From assembly GCA_947579665.1 (NCBI GenBank), contig OX388349.1, forward strand, positions 70,064,841 to 70,128,840: a stretch of 64,000 bases of DNA, written 5' to 3'. Shown here piece by piece: positions 49,501-60,488 of this stretch. Below the pieces are notes generated by a model, which was given only the letters and a program-made list of their open reading frames with translations, was not told the DNA's origin and made no database searches. Position 1 is the first letter of the stretch. Every line of letters begins with the position of its first letter. Origin of the DNA: Sympetrum striolatum (Eukaryota; Arthropoda; Insecta; Odonata; Libellulidae). Both the position numbers and the translations under genes were made by a program.

Positions 49501-52500
49501 AATCATGAAAGTATCAGAAAATTCAATATTTCATATCGGAGACAAATTACTTCCATTTATTCTTTTTGACCTCGGGAGAGAAACGTGAACGAACAAATTT
49601 AATTAGTGGGCAGTGCCGCACCCAAGGTGGTAAGGTCCTGTTGCAAGAGATTTCCATGCTTCTTTTTTATTGAATTTAGCAAACTCGGTAGATGAGTGAA
49701 ATGGCGTGATGTCCCTCAATTTAGCGGAGTACATCCAGGCGAGGTAATCCAGGGATTATTTTATAAAGAAAAAGAAAGGTATAAGAATAATCGCGCCGAT
49801 GAAAATACATAAGAAGGTGTTTATTTTCAAAGATTAGAAAATGTTCTGAGATCAGTTCCCCGAAAGAAATGAAACACTGCGCGGCGGCTGTTCTTTTGAG
49901 AGGAGTGCCACGAGGGAAATAGTTTAGGTCAAAGTATTTGGGTTGGGACGCCCAGTGAAGTGAAATGAAAAAAGGGTCGCCTGGGCAAAGATCGGTAGTT
50001 AAAGCCTACGGAGTGGGATAGCTCGTAATTAGCAGGGGTCCTAGCAGTAATTCAAGACGATGTCGACCGCAGGGGGTGTCAGAGGTAAGGTTGAAGTCTT
50101 TTTCGGAATGGGAAAAGATATCTTCCTTTTGAGAGGATGGAACCGTGTTGAGCTTGAAACGGTGGGAAAGAATGAAGTATCCTTGACTTGGCAATTTTCT
50201 CACGCCATGCTACTGGGACTGCTGCAGTTGATGGTATCCTTTAAATTGAGGGAGAGAGATTATTCCCAAATAGAAATAATTGTAACTTGCTTATTATGTG
50301 AACTGTCCATTTTTTCTCTTTTTTACCATGCAAACCCTGAAGAAAATATTATCTCTGCTTCCTCTCGACAAGTGGGTGTCCTCTATTCTTTCCCCAAATA
50401 TAAATGGCTGATATGTGATTCGGAGAAGAAGTGAAAAGCCCATTCCGAGATATTTTTAAAAGGGTAAAAATTTTAACATTCATTGTCAATACCAACATAT
50501 TTCATAAAGTGTAATTTGTTACAAAATATGCGCCTTATATCCAATTTGGACTGAAATTTTGGAGCAGTTTCCCCAAAAGCTCTTATATATCTATATTTGA
50601 TTTCAAGCTAAAATATAAAAATTATTACATCACGTTCATAAAACTATATGTTATTTCACATAACTGTGAAGATTAAAACTTGAACTCACATTAATTTTCA
50701 AAATATGCGAGGAATTTTCTATAGGGAAATAAAATCAGGTAAAATGTATCATACACAGTCCTAAAATACCTTGATACTCCAAAGATGTTATATAGTCATA
50801 ACGGATTAATAGGATAACGTTTTATTACTTAAGACATAAATAAAAGGAAATAGAGGTAAGTCAGAGACTGATAGCAAAGCGTCATTCGTAGATTTATTTT
50901 CCATGCCCCTGCTATTGATAAAATGACACGACCTCAACAAAGTTTTTTCAGTATGATACGAGTAATTAAGTGAAGCGATGTTTGGAAAATGCAAAGAGGG
51001 GAATACCACTAATATGGACAATCCTGGCAAGCAAATACCAGAAAAGCAGCACACTAATTAAATTTTAGATTGACAGAACGACCTGCAGAGCACTATTAAA
51101 TAAATATAAACTTTCTATAGATTTAAGCCATTTAAATACCACTTCTAAGATTGTCTGCTGGTGAGATTAATGATCGATTCTAAATTACGAAAGGTTTCAA
51201 AGCGAAGGGAAGTCGATAGAATAGCCTCTTCCTGGCGTCAGCTATTCAAAGCGAGATCGAACCATATATTTTTATATGACAGACACTGTTTGAATGGCAT
51301 TTATTAATCCGCTCGAGAAAACAACCTCGCATACCATAATAAAATAAATATATACATAATTAAGAATGGAAGAAGTGGCGATCGATTTTAAATACTTCAA
51401 CGGAGCCAAATAAGGGCTTCCTTTCCCCCTGGGAGATTCGTGACTGCCTGCTAGCACCTTTAAATGTCCAATTTTTACGGTATGAGATAGTTCCGACGAG
51501 TTGAAGGGCTGATAAATTATGGATGAATACCCCACTCCACGAGTGAAATAATTATCTGCCGAGTTAAGGGAGAATCGACTCCGTTTTATAAGTCCGAGCG
51601 ACGAAAATCAAAAGTGGTTGTAAAAAAGAAGAAAAGGCGTTCCAAAGATCGGAATTCTCATTCGAACTCTCCGGTGTAAATTGAACGATATAATTCGGGG
51701 AGATTTGCCCAGATGGAGATAAATAAAAGACTTGGATGAAGACGTCCCAAACGAATACGCTGATTCGTCCTGAAGGTATCCTCCACATTATGCAGACACC
51801 GAAATCTATTTAACGACGTCGGAGGAGATATGAAAACATACTTGCAAGCCATCGCTAGGGACCTGAATTTTAAAACGCATTAATCTGGCTGTAAAAATGC
51901 TATTTTACTATCTAATCAAAATATAAAATCACGAGTGATAAATTCTGCTCCCGAAGAAATCAACGATAAAACCGGTACACAAATGAACTAAAATAAATAA
52001 CTCGATTAAGTGGGGTAATACGAGCTGTTACTCAAGCCGTAAAATTTTAACGCGCAAAAAATAATTGATTTTTATAACTTTATTAATAGAGGGTAATCTT
52101 GAGGTAAGGAAGTTTCTCAGCTTGCGAGATTATATTAACCTACCTTCAATGTTTAAGTCCACTGAAAACCAAAGTCAACAGCAAAAGAGAGAATTTACGT
52201 CCGAAATATTTACCTTGATGCTGTAGGTATTTAACTAAATCATATATTTCTAAATAACTACCTAAATACTTGCTTTTAACGATTTAATCTAGTAAATTCA
52301 TTAATTTATCGATAGTGTACATTTTTCTCTCAAGTATATTTCATTTATTAACTCACCGCAGAATGGAGCTAAGTTTCGATTTCTGTAATAGTGTCAAAAC
52401 AACAGAAAATGAGAAGAAATAATACGTTTCCATAACATATTAGAAAATTATGAATATTGATATAATAATAAGTACTGTGGCAAAAAGTACTACAGCATCT

Positions 52501-52618
52501 CATTTTTTGGTGCTGTCACATAATGCAGCATTATTGCGCGCCCAAATACTTTATTAATACCTATCCTTGTCCGTGTGACTAAATATTATATAAACTAGTA
52601 TACTTAACGCTATCCAAC
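43570..52618. other. Gene-free DNA
   Basis: GC-richer blocks lie at about 44400-45260, 46090-47110, 49560-50240 and 51170-51860; AT-rich DNA lies between. About 48310-48440 is purine-rich with A runs. The 124-codon frame at 50060-50434, the longest here, starts in a GC-richer block, runs into AT-rich DNA and has no recognisable domain. Confidence 0.6.
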
Positions 52619-52668
52619 TTAACCCTTTGGATACCATGGGGGTAACTCAGTCACTCCAGCGATAGTTT
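52619..52668 (+). repeat. Possible piggyBac-type MITE tip (TTAA-CCCTTTGG)
   Basis: TTAA at 52619-52622 is followed by CCCTTTGGATACCATGGGGG, similar in style to tips of some TTAA-specific elements. No AAAGGGTTAA partner was found downstream, so this is at best an orphan end. Confidence 0.2.
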
Positions 52669-55600
52669 TTCTGTGTCATCTCGATTACAAGTTATAAAAT
52701 AATTTCATGAGTCTATGTTTTTGTTCTTTAATATCTAATAATTTTATTCTTTGCATATTTTTTCATCAATCACATCTTTTTGGTGTAATTTTAATAAAAA
52801 GACCTTGCTGGAAAATGATATTCATCTCTGAATGCACTCAGTAAAGAGGTGAAGATAGAAAAACTAGAAATATGTTCATAAGCAAGACCATTCTTTTTCT
52901 AAGTGCTACTAATATGAAATAATTCCTAAATGTTGATAAAAACGTTCAGAATATGACTTTACATATTTTTTAAAAGTTGAATTAGCTTTTGAAAGGCTCG
53001 TAGTGAAGGTTTATGAATTTTCCTTTTCTTTTAATTATATATTACCAAGAAATACATTTTTCAATAGCAAATATCACTTATCTATTATGATTCACTTTTA
53101 AGATCAATTCTCAGTATAATTTCTTTAACCTTGAAACTAAACATTCAAAACAAGACCGAAAATAATTTTGGGGTTTCCCAGTTGCTCCCCTAGTCTTGAT
53201 ATCTGTCTTACTGTGATTGATTAATTATTTATTAAATTAAATTTCATTAATTACATTTCACCATTTTAGCTAATTGTTTCTCTTAAAGGGAATTTTTCAG
53301 CATAACTTCCATCGTTGCTACTTCATGGCATTATTTTGAGAAAATGAGGGAATTTATTAGGTATCTGATATCCTTCCCTGATTTTTTTTTCACGGTGTGA
53401 TTTTGCCCAATTTAGCAAGAAGGTCACATGGTTTGTTATCTGTAACTTATCAAAATTTAGAGCGGAATATCTTGGAAACGTTTCATCGATGTATCGTAGC
53501 AATAGATAGCCAAAGGTAGACCATTTGGTCACTCATTTAACGCATTTCGCGATATTTTTTTTCCATCCAAGTAAGAAAATAAATTAAAGATTCTCTCAGG
53601 AAGTTTGTTTTAAATGCAGATACTTTGCAAAAATGACGGTCTTCTATATGGCGGTCTAAGAGAATGAATAAATAAAAATGTGTTATTCGGTTCCTGAATA
53701 TACGATGTGAATCTTGGAATAAATTGCTAACTACAAATCTTATAAGTACATCATGGAATAAAATATCTAGAAGTAAATATACGCTAAATGTTTAAGAGTT
53801 CCTAATTATATTGGTTGATTTTAAACATCAACTTTAACTGCTTCAAATGTATACCGAAAAAGGTTTGCAGAATTACTAGACAAGCATTAAGAATTAATTA
53901 CTTAAGCTCTATAAATAATAATGAAATATTCTCTAACGGAAACAAGAGTAACCCAATTAAATCCATTCAATTAATATCACTATTTACAAAGACAATAACC
54001 ATTCCCTAATCAGGAAAATACCATTAAAACGTACGGAGAATAGGCTCTTAGATACATAAATACCATGCATAATTTTAATTCAACGGTTTAATCTTTCGAT
54101 GTAACTAGCTGCAACGTGTGATAGAGAGTTAAAAGATATATCCTGAAAGTATTAAACGTCTACGCTGAGAAAAACTGCAACCAATGAGAATCGCCTGATA
54201 AAATGGAGGATGATGATATCCTAGGTTTAGATAACACATTCAGGAAAGAGGTAAGAAGATGAGAATTGAAAAATGTCTGGTTTGAGCGGGTTATGATGAT
54301 GCACGGAAGATATGGGAACTTAATCGGACAAGTATTATGGACCAATTTACTGCTCCTGGAGTAAGTGGTCAGTGAGGCCGTAAGAAAGTTGATTGAATGT
54401 GAGGGAGAAGGCAAGAGAAAAGAAAGAAAAACTCGTGGGAATGAATAAAAAAGGATAGGGAAAAGAATACAAGGAATAGATAGCAACGCAAAACCGATAA
54501 AAGGGAAGCAATTTTTTTCGGACAGAATAGTTAACAGCAAATCACACATTTGTCTTGTTTTATTTTGAACTTATTTGCTCGAAATGGTAAATAGCGTTGA
54601 AGCACCTCACAGCGTTGTCTTACCCTGCATTGGAATGATTTTCTCTCATAGAGAAAAAAGTTCCATCAGATACGATTTATTTTTATATGAGAAATATTTT
54701 AATCGTCTCCCACATAATCACCGAGAAATATAATAACATGTATTTTCAATAAGAAAGCAATTCTTAACATTTAAGCGCAATAAAAATGGAACCATTTCAC
54801 AAAATATCTTAAGCTGTTATAGTTAATTGTTGTCCTATCTGAAAAATCAACCTCAAAAATAATTTTATAGCAATATCATTAATAATATGAAATCATATAG
54901 ATGCACCGTAAAGGAAGAAAATGAAAGTTCACTATTGAAAACAATAGTTTTTACTATTGATCTAATACTAAGTTTTAATAGTTTGAGAAATTTAAGGAAA
55001 AGGTATGCAAAACCATTCCAATTACGTAATTGTTAAAATCTGCTCAATCAGCCTAACTAGCCTTCAAGTATCATTATGATATTCAAAATTACTCTTTTAA
55101 TTTAAGCCAAGAAAAATAGTGTTTCTTTTGATACAGGATGGAATACAGATCTGTTAGTTACTTAGTATTCGTCTCCATCATTAATTTGTAAATGTAAAAG
55201 CTACTGAGGTATGAATGATGCTAAAATTTAGTACTCAAAAGTCTTACTGAATGCTGTGAAAAAAATGTTTTGTGTGCAACGCGCTGCTTTTAAAAGGGAC
55301 TTGTTCGACTCGCGGAATATTGCTAAGGGCTAGGAAAAAACAAACACACTCATTCCTTATCAGGACGGGTATGCCTTATTTCCTCTCAAAAGTTTTTGGT
55401 AAATAATGATGATCCAATCAGCTTTCAGATTGAATCAGACCGATGACTTTTAAGACAGATTAATGACAGGAAACATTTATCTTCCTTTCAAAGGGAAACG
55501 CCAGTTGTTTTCGAATAGCAATATTTTCTCGTATCCTACATAGAAGTGTAACAATTTTTATTTTATCGAAAGGAAATCAAAGGCAGTTGTATCGTGAATA

Positions 55601-56463
55601 AAAATTTGTACCACGTTGAAGCTTAGGAGAGCTAGCAGATCACTTGGCAAGCAACCGTTGTACTACCTCTACATCCTTTCTCAACTCCTGTGGGTATTTC
55701 CTTCCACATTTCCCCATTTAAACATATTTTACGCTTTACTCTCAAGCTTGTCTCGCTCGGGAAATGAAAAGCGAAAAGAAAGAGTATTGCTATGGGAGAG
55801 AAATCTCCTCGGCAGATTCGATGCCTTCCAATAATTCCGGAAGACCCTCCCTCCATTTCCTGAGCATACGAACCTTATTAAACGCCCACTACCGACGTCT
55901 TGCCCTTTTTCATGGCACCTACACCCCTCTCGTGTCCGACGCGAAACTATCCAAGGACTCGTAAACGCAGAGCGTGGCCATCGAGAGAGGAACGAAATTT
56001 CTCGACCCAGAGATAAGTTGATAGGGAAAAAATCTCACCGCGCTAAAGCTTTAAAATTGGATGGTTTTATGGATTGGGACGGAGGAAATGAAGTCTAAAG
56101 GTGCGAATCGAAGAGAACTTGAGAAAGTGTTTCGCTGAATCGGTAGCGTATGACTCGTACTTAAACGGAGAGTAAAAGATCTCTGCATCTGACCGTACTC
56201 GACCTATCTGATGCTACTGCTGGACCAGAAGGAGATAAAGAGTATGATGCTCGCGAAAGAATATTATTTTCCACCAATTTCCCTTCGAACGATAATTACT
56301 TTAATAACTCGATACCTCAATATAATGAGATCTTGTTGGAATGTAGTTGAAGGGCACGATTCTTTAAGGCAAATAACTATTAATCAAGTATATACAGGAA
56401 AACCTCCTGAATTTAACTTACTTTGCCTCAGTGGGTTCCTTTCAACAGGAGAACATTTTAAAT
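52669..56463. other. Gene-free DNA
   Basis: AT-rich, with GC-richer blocks at about 54160-54560 (purine-biased) and 55580-56230. The 129-codon frame at 54160-54549 is the complement of the purine-biased stretch and is rich in Ser, Leu, Phe and Pro, so it is not credited. Confidence 0.6.
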
Positions 56464-57907
56464 CTATATATATATAAAAATGAATGTGTGTCTGTCTGTC
56501 TGTCTGTCTGTCTGTACTCGATAGATTCAAAAACCATACATCCAATCGTCGTGAAAATTTGGGAAATTATTACGTATATCCCCGGGAAGGTTTTTGTAAA
56601 TTTTTATTTTAATCGGAGAACTCAGTTCGACTCCAGAAGGAAAAACAGTTTCCATAAGAAATACATGTAAACTTCGATTTTATCACTTGCATGCTTCCTT
56701 TCTTTCGCAAAATTAAATTAGAATTAACCAACGTATGGATTTAGAAGTACCACCTAAAGAAGGGAAATTGAATAAAGTTTCTCATTTTGGTCATGAAATA
56801 TAGTTTACGATCGGAAATTACGAGACTTAGAGATAATTAGATGATAATTTTGATGAATTTTGAGGCTATAAACAAACTATTTCTCAGTTACAACGAATGC
56901 GATTGTTGAATTTTCTCATAAGAACACATTGAGAATTTACTCCCGTATTCAAATGATGTTTGTTTATAGCAACGTAAATATTTACGTATATTATCGTGGA
57001 GTAAACGGTTTTTGATATTTAATGAAAATTATATTTTGATAAATTCAAGAGATTGTATGTACTGGACAACTTGGTGAGTTGATGACGTTACCGACTTTGA
57101 TTACAAATATCATCTATTTTCAACATTTCAATTTATTTCATGTCTTTGACGAGACTGAATTTAATTTTTAGGTCTTCTTCAGTTGAATATGTTTTCTATT
57201 TGAGATTTGCGAGATGCGAAGTGTAGAGTAGCACATAATTTAGCATATCTTACTCCGAACTGAAAAGGTACTGTGATAATATATTTTCTTATATACCAAA
57301 TGAAAGTAATGTAGATAGTATACATGATTTCATTATAATAGCCTTGCAACGCGAATAGCTGCCTGCCATACAAATTGCGAATGGATTTTCTACGGGAAAA
57401 ATAGAAGTACGATACATAAATTGATCCCATTTGGGTAGAATTTATATTTTTTCAATTATTGTTTAAATATTACTAATTATATTAAAATTTAAAATATTTT
57501 AAATACATAAATTGTATTTCTTATATGATTTCAAAAAATTAATTTAAATTACAAAAAAGAACATAAATGCATTTGACGTTCGATTTTTCGCCAGCAAATT
57601 CTAATAAATACAAAAATGCAGTCAAAAACTTTTGCAATTATTAATACGAGAATTAATTATTTAATACGCGAATAAATAAAAATATTATTAATTTCCAGCT
57701 GAAGAAAATAATTGGAAATACGTTTTATTTAACCCTACAATTATGCCGCCAACGCGAAGTGCTATTGGTCTATCTACAAATCAAGCAAAAAGGAGAAGAG
57801 AAGGACGATCATTAGAAACGAGTGAACAAAGGCAAGCAAGGCAAGAAAGAGATCACACTACTCTAAACACAACAACGTGTGAACGGGTACAGCTAGTTAT
57901 ATATATT
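56464..57907 (+). mobile_element. Helentron-like (Helitron superfamily) element, internally deleted
   Basis: The 5' end reads CTATATATATATAAAAATGA and is followed by a (TCTG)6 run at 56491-56514. The next 150 bases (AAAACCATACATCCAATCG and onward to a CGACTCCAGAAGG-like motif) have the pattern seen after the 5' tip of many arthropod Helentron-type elements. The 3' end reads GAACGGGTACAGCTAGTTAT followed by (AT)n, again typical of these elements. Helentrons move by a rolling-circle mechanism and encode a Rep-helicase protein; here only the first residues of that protein remain (57743-57913). The middle, about 56700-57740, is AT-rich without coding signal. Exact borders are uncertain by a few bases because no target duplication is expected to stand out in AT-rich DNA. 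Confidence 0.7.
56491..56514. repeat. (TCTG)6 microsatellite in the Helentron-like element
   Basis: Six perfect TCTG units close to the 5' tip; tetranucleotide runs at this place are a regular trait of related non-autonomous Helentrons. Confidence 0.9.
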
Positions 57908-57913
57908 AAATAG
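57743..57913 (+). pseudogene. Rep-helicase N-terminal stub of the Helentron-like element (56 codons)
   Basis: The frame starts MPPTRSAIGLSTNQAKRRRE and continues GRSLETSEQRQARQERDHT. The basic stretch with an E-T-x-E-Q-R-x-x-R motif at residues 25-33 resembles the extreme N-terminus of Helitron/Helentron replicase proteins. After about residue 37 the frame runs into the element's 3' tip and stops at 57911-57913, so the Rep and helicase domains (normally well over 1000 residues) are gone. The stub joined to the 3' terminus shows one large internal deletion. It has no expected activity. Confidence 0.6.
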
Positions 57914-60164
57914 CTTGCAAATCAAGAAAATGCGAAGAGCTCTAATGTGTATCAAGTGTCATATTTTTGTTCGTTTAACTCATTTTAATATCAAGGAGAT
58001 TCCATAGCCTTCGTACAAGTTTATTTCCGTTAAAACTGTTTAATCCCAAGTACAGCTACCAAGTTGGGTAAATAAAACCAAAAAACTTTTTACAGGTATT
58101 TTTGACAAATTTGTATTAAATTTCTTAATTACTAAGATTCTGAGGCATATGGGATTCTTTGGATACTAATCACATGCAGATTTAGAAAATTTCTTGAGGG
58201 ACGAAGCGGGGCAACTTCAATACACCAATTATAAGGTAGCAATAATCCTGGTGTCGACTTTCCCAAAATTTAACCATTAAAACAGCCATTTTCATGAAAA
58301 GTTAAATACATGTATAGTATAAATAATAGTTTTTCACAATTAATTTTTGCTTTTAATTGGATATTAGGACAAACCTTTTGTAAAAGAAGTCATTTTTGGC
58401 CCATAAGGACTCGGTAGCTCTCAATACTGCCATTTATCGTTATTCGTCTGAGCAATTAAATTTCTCATCATAGTACACATTACGTATGTATGTGTAAAAT
58501 ATGCGCATACATAAATATATTTGTTGTTGCTGGAATCTGTTTGTCATTGATATTTGCTTGAGAAATGATTTAAATGTTTTAAGCTTACCTTGAAGACAAT
58601 ATTGACTCGATTTTATAGAAATAAATAAAAATGTTGACATCATTTTTACCTTCTTGTACACATGTTAGAAATTTTTCTTTGATGGGGTACCAATGTATAT
58701 ATGTATGTATATACCACTAGCATATCCTTCGAATCTCTTAAGATGGAGCAAGTTATTCCCAAGCATGGTCGCTGCCACACTGAACGGGATTTCGATAAGA
58801 AAAGTTTAAAAAAAGAAGAAAAACAGTCCATGAGTATTCGCTATCATTTGATTGTTCCGTTCTGCCATCTATCATCCGAACAGTAATTTAACGATGTCCG
58901 GTCATTCCTCATTTTATTCAGTCATCAATTATTTTTTACGTTATTAATCGCTCCTCTTATATCCATTGGCGCCCGATTAAATAACTTGATAGCTTACCGA
59001 GATTGCATCTCCGACCCGCTATCCCCAGATCTAATTGGTTTCTCCCCTTCCAGAATTTAATTGCTGTCCTTTTCTTCCTTTTACAGCCTTGATATTAGAA
59101 TCATCGCTCGCCGGCTTGTGTTAATTTATTTTTATTCAGAACAGCGGTCCTCTTATTTTATGCTATCAAGTTTTCCACTACGTAAAATTTCTTGTTCCGA
59201 TAAACCAATCCAGTGGTTTTCTATGTTGCGCTACATTGTATTGATTTAATTACCACCGAAAAGTTTGACCAGATAATCAGCTAAGTAGAACGTAAGGTAA
59301 ATTAGCATATATTTTGAAATCTTTCTCCTTATCTAATTTTCGGATTAAAATCTCAAGCGATAGCTCCAGGTAAAGACAAGGGTTTTGAACTGATTTCTTA
59401 CTCAAATCTCCCGGATAGAATCAAACTCTCAGGCATACATTGATTGTTTGCAGCTATGATTAATACATACAAAGAGGAGTCCAAAAATAAACTGAAGGAA
59501 CATTTGAATTCTTACTTTGCTAAATTCCAGGAAACATCTACATACTACATGAATATATAATTAGCTATTCTAATCAGTAAAAACTCTATAATAGTTTGGT
59601 ACGTCAAACCTTATCAGAAAACCAGTAAACAAACCTTCTATTTAAATCAGGCATTTATCTAGTTTGACAGCGAAAAAGACTGTACATTTCGAAAAAGAAT
59701 AATTCGCATATATGTTACAAAATGTACTCTAATTTTGTATCGGCAGAATAAGTTACAGCACAAAGTAATAACAGGAACATACCCCCGAAAAAGCTTTTCA
59801 AATATACGTAGCATCAGTATCTGAAGTCCGTTTAAATCAAAATAAAATGTAATATCTGAGATCAGTTTGTCTTTTAAGTATTCAAGATGAGGTATATCTA
59901 AACCTCATCCTCTCCAGTATCAGCAAAACATTAGAGAAGAAATGAGGCTTACTTGGAATGATGAGGAGTGAGATAGTTTGCCATTCCTTTCTTCGTAAAA
60001 CAATAATACTATGAGAAAAAACGTCAGTATACGTGCCGTGCAATGAATATGAATATTACTTTTCATAGTCTTCAGTAAGGAGTACACACAATAAATTTAG
60101 CTCTAAGGTCTAACATAAGACCTCAGACGTTTGTATAATTTTACGGTCATAACCAAGACTGATG
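57914..60164. other. Gene-free DNA
   Basis: Mostly AT-rich, with a moderately GC-richer zone at about 58720-59250. GATGAGGT (59886-59893) and ACCTCATC (59902-59909) form a small hairpin. No gene supported. Confidence 0.6.
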
Positions 60165-60240
60165 TGAGACAAAAGAAAATGAAAATACACTTCGTTCTAT
60201 CGTGGGACAAATGACAAATGAAAATTATTCTTTTGTCTCA
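60165..60240. repeat. 13-bp inverted repeat upstream of the tRNA-like sequence
   Basis: TGAGACAAAAGAA (60165-60177) and TTCTTTTGTCTCA (60228-60240) are exact reverse complements. A second, overlapping set uses GGGACAAATGACAAATGA (60204-60221) against TCATTATTTGTCTCC just after the right arm. Confidence 0.65.
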
Positions 60241-60247
60241 TTATTTG

Positions 60248-60331
60248 TCTCCAATAGCTTTGTTGGCTAAAGCAACCCTCCGGATAGAGGAAGATCCCAA
60301 GTTCGATTGTGGGTTCCGTCAGACTTTTTTC
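60248..60331 (+). repeat. tRNA-like head of a SINE or a tRNA pseudogene
   Basis: TAGCTTTGTTGGCTAAAGCA (60255-60274) resembles the tRNA D-arm and A box, and CCCAAGTTCGATTGTGGG (60296-60313) resembles the T-arm with its B-box GTTCGA core, at a normal tRNA distance. The acceptor stem pairs poorly and the anticodon arm is weak, so a working tRNA is unlikely. A T6 run follows at about 60325-60330. A tRNA-derived SINE fits best; its body and tail could not be defined. Confidence 0.5.
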
Positions 60332-60439
60332 AAGCCCGTTTTTAAGTGTGATTTATTCTAGGTGCACGCCTTTATGAGCTAAGTTACTAGCTCCCGAAAA
60401 TAATTCTCTTTAGTAATATAAGATAGTCAGACAAGTGAG

Positions 60440-60488
60440 AACAGTAGCGCATAAAATGCGCTACTGTTGCATATTATATGCAACAGTA
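60440..60488. repeat. Two overlapping perfect hairpins
   Basis: AACAGTAGCGCAT (60440-60452) pairs with ATGCGCTACTGTT (60456-60468) around a 3-base loop. TACTGTTGCATAT (60462-60474) pairs with ATATGCAACAGTA (60476-60488) around one base. The shared TACTGTT segment can be in only one stem at a time, so the two folds exclude each other. Confidence 0.8.

Noticed and set aside
50060..50434. 124-codon plus-strand ORF
   Set aside because: Crosses from a GC-richer block into AT-rich DNA with a composition change mid-frame; no motif.
54160..54549. 129-codon minus-strand ORF
   Set aside because: Complement of a purine-biased stretch; Leu, Ser, Phe and Pro content follows base bias and there are no motifs.
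56211..56670. Two overlapping plus-strand ORFs
   Set aside because: They run through the Helentron-like 5' tip and its (TCTG)n repeat; the Cys-Val-Ser-Leu repeat is a microsatellite artefact.
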